Source: an uncultured Veillonellaceae bacterium (GTDB taxonomy: Bacteria; Bacillota; Negativicutes; Veillonellales; Negativicoccaceae). From it: a stretch of 18,197 bases of DNA. The first letter of the stretch is position 1. The number at the start of each line of letters is the position of its first letter. Below, one piece after another: positions 15,805-18,197 of this stretch. The notes beneath the pieces are model-generated. The model did no database searches, had not been told where the DNA came from, and worked only from the letters and a program-made list of their open reading frames with translations. Both the position numbers and the translations under genes were made by a program. The DNA lies in contig CAMYCX010000020.1 of the NCBI GenBank assembly GCA_947254705.1, positions 1-18,197 of the forward strand, written 5' to 3'.

Positions 15805-16197
15805 TCACTTCACGGTTGACCGCATTGCAACGCTACTGTACACCGCCGTTCTCGGAATTCCCATTCCCAGCTCCGTTTCTGCAATTGCCTGTATCCGTTC
15901 CAACGACTTCAATTGATTAACTTTCAACTGCAACACTTCATTTTCTTTCGTCAATTGTACCACACTCCCGCGTAATTGCTGGAGCTCTTGGCCTTTTTCG
16001 CTAATCCAAATGTGCGAACCATAAGGCAACATGATTGTCAAAATAAATACAGCGGCAAGACATACCATAAACAATAATCCTCGCGACCAGGATATTGCTT
16101 CATTATGTACATCTGCATGACTTGTCCTCTGCCCAATCTCCCAAACAGGGATCGATGCATTTTCTCTGTATCCCACCGCATTACTTTTCGCCAACAT
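15805..16197 (-). CDS. ftsL: FtsL-type division protein (septum formation initiator family)
   Basis: This 130-residue bitopic protein has a cytoplasmic N-terminus of about 40 residues, one membrane segment (about 41-60, LLFMVCLAAVFILTIMLPYG) and an extracytoplasmic coiled coil (about 65-95, ELQQLRGSVVQLTKENEVLQ). It ends with the conserved IQAIAETELGM motif of FtsL/DivIC proteins. FtsL pairs with FtsB/DivIC and FtsQ/DivIB to activate the septal synthases. Position between rsmH and murE is diagnostic for ftsL. I chose ATG 16197, with AAGGAG eight bases upstream; GTG 16206 would overlap that site. The family is poorly conserved, so the call rests on topology, terminal motif and place. Confidence 0.88.
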   Translation of the reverse strand: MLAKSNAVGYRENASIPVWEIGQRTSHADVHNEAISWSRGLLFMVCLAAVFILTIMLPYGSHIWISEKGQELQQLRGSVVQLTKENEVLQLKVNQLKSLERIQAIAETELGMGIPRTAVYSSVAMRSTVK

Positions 16198-16222
16198 GCG
16201 CCTCACTCCTTATTTTTATTGA

Positions 16223-17155
16223 TTATGATAATTTTTCAGCTACGCGCAATATTGCACTGCGTGCACGAGGATTTCCTTGAGTTTCAGCAAGCGAAGCCCG
16301 CCTCGCCTTGCCCACCATTTTGAGTGTCGGTTTGTGACAGCAGGTGCACACCGGAAATGTCGGAGGACAAATACATCCGGTTGCCAACTCTCGAAACACC
16401 TGCTTCACAATCCGATCCTCTAACGAATGAAAACTGATTACCGCAATTCGACCGCCAGTATGCAATACATCTATCGCTTGTCGAATTGATTTTTCTAAAT
16501 TTTGCAACTCACCATTCACTTCAATACGCAAGGCCTGGAACGTTCGCTTGGCAGGGTGTGGCCCCTGCCTCCTTGCGCCTGCAGGAATGGCCGCTTTAAT
16601 TATCGACACTAACTCAGATGTTGTTTCTATCGCTCTGTCTCGCCGCGCATCAACGATATAATTACTGATCCGCTTCGCCCACTTTTCTTCCCCGTACTTA
16701 CGAATAATATCTGCTAACCGGGTTTCTGTGTAAGTGTTTACCACCTCATACGCACTCACTCGATCCCGCTGATCCATCCGCATATCCAGACGACCGTTAT
16801 GTTGATAAGAAAAGCCTCTTTCTGCCGTATCCAATTGATATGAGGATACCCCCAAGTCGAACATGACTCCGTCTACATCCGAAATGTCCAATTGCCATAA
16901 CACCTGCGGTAGCTCAAGATAATTACTTTGCACTAAATCAATTCGGCATCTGGCGCTGGCCAAACGCAACCTTGCCGCTGTCAATGCATCCGCATCACGA
17001 TCAATCCCTACCAATCGTCCTTGCTCGTTTAAACGTTCCGCAAGATGTGCACTGTGCCCGCCTCCCCCCAGCGTCATATCGACATAAACTCCGCTCGGGT
17101 TTGTAAATACCGCATCTACTGTTTCTTCTAATAAAACTGTTGTGTGTGCAAACAT
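16223..17155 (-). CDS. rsmH: 16S rRNA (cytosine-1402-N4)-methyltransferase RsmH (MraW)
   Basis: RsmH methylates N4 of C1402 in 16S rRNA at the ribosomal P site, using SAM. The 310-residue product has the HTTVLLEE start, the SAM-binding DMTLGGGGHS (26-35), GVMFDLGVSSYQLD (96-109), HPAKRTFQALRIEVN (200-214) and ISFHSLEDRIVK (240-251). It also has a cysteine cluster CICPPTFPVCTCC (261-273), seen in many Bacillota members. The ATG is seven bases after the mraZ stop with AGGTGA as ribosome site, so the two genes are coupled. It is the usual second gene of dcw clusters. Confidence 0.97.
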   Translation of the reverse strand: MFAHTTVLLEETVDAVFTNPSGVYVDMTLGGGGHSAHLAERLNEQGRLVGIDRDADALTAARLRLASARCRIDLVQSNYLELPQVLWQLDISDVDGVMFDLGVSSYQLDTAERGFSYQHNGRLDMRMDQRDRVSAYEVVNTYTETRLADIIRKYGEEKWAKRISNYIVDARRDRAIETTSELVSIIKAAIPAGARRQGPHPAKRTFQALRIEVNGELQNLEKSIRQAIDVLHTGGRIAVISFHSLEDRIVKQVFRELATGCICPPTFPVCTCCHKPTLKMVGKARRASLAETQGNPRARSAILRVAEKLS

Positions 17156-17162
17156 TATTCAC

Positions 17163-17600
17163 CTATATTGTGAAATCCATCGGTAAATCCAGGGATTCGG
17201 CAAGATCACTGAACTCTTCCGCCGAAAGCTGCTGCTCATCGAGTTTCCGTTTATCCCAAATTTCGATTCTTCGCCCGACACCGATCACCTTAACTTCCTT
17301 TTGAATAGATGCATAGTCGCGCAATCCTTTGGGAATCAAAATGCGTCCCTGCTTATCAAAGCTCAACCGCTTGGCATTTTTTATGATCGCCCGCTGCACT
17401 CCTCTTGCCTTACTGTTAAAAGATGATAGCTTCATCAAATTATTTACAACATCTTCCCACACATCTATGGAGTATACAGTGAGACAAGCGTCAAACCCCG
17501 CCGCCACTACGCACTCACTGCCTAATTGTTCGCGAAACTCTGCGGGTAATGCTACACGTCCTTTGATATCCATGCTGTGTGAATACTCACTTAGAAACAC
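17163..17600 (-). CDS. mraZ: Transcriptional regulator MraZ
   Basis: MraZ is an AbrB-like DNA-binding protein that forms a ring-shaped oligomer and represses its own dcw operon in the bacteria studied. The 145-residue product has two AbrB-type halves. The first starts FLSEYSHSMDIKGRVALPAEFREQLG; the second has KRLSFDKQGRILIPKGLRDYA. I chose GTG 17600 because MraZ proteins begin right at this motif and AAGGAGGTGA lies five bases upstream. An ATG at 17621 would put the ribosome site inside the gene. It is the first gene of the cluster, behind phased MraZ-type boxes, so autoregulation is likely. Confidence 0.96.
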   Translation of the reverse strand: MFLSEYSHSMDIKGRVALPAEFREQLGSECVVAAGFDACLTVYSIDVWEDVVNNLMKLSSFNSKARGVQRAIIKNAKRLSFDKQGRILIPKGLRDYASIQKEVKVIGVGRRIEIWDKRKLDEQQLSAEEFSDLAESLDLPMDFTI

Positions 17601-17605
17601 TTGTC

Positions 17606-17615
17606 TCACCTCCTT
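17606..17615 (-). promoter_or_regulatory. Strong ribosome binding site of mraZ, deciding the GTG start
   Basis: The minus strand reads AAGGAGGTGA, a ten-base match to the 3' end of 16S rRNA, with five bases to GTG 17600. The last MraZ-type box (17617-17620) is immediately next to it, so a bound MraZ ring would sit over the start region of the operon DNA. Confidence 0.85.
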
Positions 17616-17616
17616 C

Positions 17617-17651
17617 CCCACATTTCACCATAATATTACCACATTTCACCA
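17617..17651 (-). promoter_or_regulatory. MraZ operator: four phased TGGT/TGGG boxes
   Basis: On the minus strand TGG-starting boxes occur at 17651-17648 (TGGT), 17641-17638 (TGGT), 17630-17627 (TGGT) and 17620-17617 (TGGG), spaced 10, 11 and 10 bases. The 13-mer TGGTGAAATGTGG is repeated exactly with a 21-base period. MraZ of E. coli binds direct TGGG-type repeats with about ten-base spacing in front of mraZ, so spacing, sequence and place all fit. The array lies between the -10 element and the mraZ ribosome site. Confidence 0.82.
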
Positions 17652-17652
17652 C

Positions 17653-17664
17653 TTTTGGCCAAAA
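17653..17664. repeat. Perfect 12-bp palindrome TTTTGGCCAAAA
   Basis: A self-complementary TTTTGGCCAAAA lies one base upstream of the first MraZ-type box in the mraZ leader. It could be an operator for a dimeric regulator or chance; the sequence alone does not decide. Confidence 0.5.
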
Positions 17665-17708
17665 CTAGATGCTTTAGGAAACGAAAACCTCCCTTGTCCA
17701 ATTTCCGC

Positions 17709-17714
17709 ATTATA
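17709..17714 (-). promoter_or_regulatory. Candidate -10 element of the dcw operon promoter
   Basis: A perfect TATAAT on the minus strand (within CTATATAATGCGG) is the only consensus -10 between the upstream terminator and mraZ. No good -35 lies 16-18 bases upstream (GGAGAA at 17; TTGTGG is 21 away). The transcript leader to GTG 17600 would be about 100 bases and would include the palindrome and MraZ boxes. The weak -35 leaves open dependence on an activator or a different start. Confidence 0.55.
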
Positions 17715-17756
17715 TAGTACGCAAACAAACGTTCTCCACAACATAAGTCGAGTATT

Positions 17757-17795
17757 AAAAAAAAAGAGAGTTGAATTCTGAAGAATTCAACTCTC
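17757..17795 (-). terminator. Rho-independent terminator of the CoA-binding protein gene
   Basis: A perfect 13-bp stem, GAGAGTTGAATTC (17766-17778) with GAATTCAACTCTC (17783-17795) around a four-base loop, is followed on the minus strand by nine T residues (17765-17757). It lies about 30 bases after the stop of the upstream gene and isolates the dcw operon from it. Confidence 0.95.
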
Positions 17796-17825
17796 AAGTT
17801 CCAAATTTTAATCTATTTTTTATGT

Positions 17826-18151
17826 TTAGAATCTGGTCAATACGCAATCACGAATCACTTTCAGCCCTAACTTTTCTGCATATTCAACCACTTCGGCATC
17901 ATCTGCTCCCGGTTGCAACCACACTGTCGGTATACCCATACGGGCACACGCCTCCAAAGCTCTTTTCCCTGCGGCAGCCCCAACAACTATATTCACGACT
18001 TGTGGTCGCTCCGGCAAGTCATCCAGACTTTGATAACAAGCCACTCCATCAATCTCTTTTGTAAATGGATGAATCGGATACACTATTTTCCCACAATCAA
18101 GCAATCTCCGAAAAATCTTATAACCGAACTTCTCCTGTCGCGGGGTAGCAC
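17826..18151 (-). CDS. CoA-binding domain protein (YccU-like), 5'-truncated at contig end
   Basis: The last 107 codons of a small protein with a CoA_binding (Rossmann-like) fold, related to E. coli YccU. The visible part starts ATPRQEKFGYKIFRRLLDCG, then YPIHPFTKEIDGVACYQSLDDLP, IVVGAAAGKRALEACARMGIPTVWLQPGA and a C-terminal DCVLTRF. The reading frame stays open to 18151, where adapter sequence begins, so the N-terminus (an estimated 30-40 residues with the glycine loop) is missing. The C-terminus lacks the CIMVEH-like end of many members and looks slightly short. The ligand and role of the family are poorly known. It has its own terminator and is not part of the dcw operon. Confidence 0.85.
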
Positions 18152-18197
18152 CTGTCTCTTATACACATCTCCGAGCCCACGAGACCGTTATTCTAAT
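18152..18197. other. Illumina Nextera (Tn5) adapter and index: not genomic
   Basis: Positions 18152-18170 are CTGTCTCTTATACACATCT, the Tn5 mosaic end used in Nextera libraries, and 18171-18185 are CCGAGCCCACGAGAC, the read-2 transposase adapter. The last 12 bases (CGTTATTCTAAT) are compatible with a ten-base index followed by AT, the first bases of the P7 flow-cell sequence, though the index identity is inferred. This is untrimmed read-through at a contig end. Confidence 0.97.

Noticed and set aside
17617..17651. CRISPR-like direct repeats
   Set aside because: Units are only four to thirteen bases with 10-11 base periods and no spacers; they fit an operator array.
17640..17708. A leader peptide in the mraZ 5' region after GGGAGG (near 17687-17692)
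   Set aside because: No ATG, GTG or TTG start follows that ribosome-like sequence at a usable distance, and the only frame that stays open starts at a TTG before it.
1..18151. tRNA, rRNA, insertion sequences or phage genes
   Set aside because: None were found; all sequence is accounted for by dense minus-strand housekeeping genes with short gaps.
18152..18170. Tn5 mosaic end as a sign of a natural transposon
   Set aside because: It is followed directly by the Nextera read-2 adapter and probable index, and there is no transposase or target duplication; it is library-preparation sequence.

Overview
The window is a single-strand block: every supported gene reads on the minus strand, so transcription runs from high to low coordinates. 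It holds a compact division and cell wall (dcw) cluster (about 17600 down to 4036), followed by yajQ and the start of an anaerobic cobalamin (cbi) operon (3909 down to 1, running off the left edge). The right edge is a contig end: the last 46 bases carry Illumina Nextera (Tn5) adapter sequence and are not genomic.

Organism: the linked DUF881/Sbp genes between ftsQ and ftsZ, the mraZ-rsmH-ftsL start of the cluster, a MurE with the DNPR meso-diaminopimelate signature and oxygen-independent B12 genes suggest an anaerobic Bacillota. My best guess is the Negativicutes (Veillonella/Dialister/Megasphaera-like). That guess rests on gene content and general resemblance, not on a search.

Layout in transcription order: 5'-truncated CoA-binding protein gene and its terminator (18151-17757); a 5' leader with a -10 element, a TTTTGGCCAAAA palindrome and four phased MraZ-type boxes running into a strong RBS; mraZ, rsmH, ftsL; a 75-base gap with a perfect 15-bp hairpin; murE, murF, mraY; a possible internal promoter; murD, murG, murC, ddl; ftsQ, a DUF881 gene, sbp; an ftsZ promoter; ftsZ and its terminator; a yajQ promoter; yajQ, cbiD, cbiE, cbiT, cbiF and the start of cbiG. 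Most junctions inside the two operons are overlaps or gaps of a few bases, which suggests translational coupling.

How they work together: MurC, MurD, MurE, MurF and Ddl build the UDP-MurNAc-pentapeptide, MraY and MurG turn it into lipid II, and FtsL, FtsQ and FtsZ belong to the divisome that uses it. MraZ probably represses the cluster. The cluster lacks ftsI (septal transpeptidase), ftsW (septal polymerase), murB and ftsA at the positions they usually take in Bacillota. FtsZ also has a very short C-terminal linker. I saw no wholly new system. The points most worth a second look are this trimmed dcw architecture with the hairpin at the ftsI position, the MraZ operator array, and the fusion of the cbi operon to yajQ without room for a cobalamin riboswitch.
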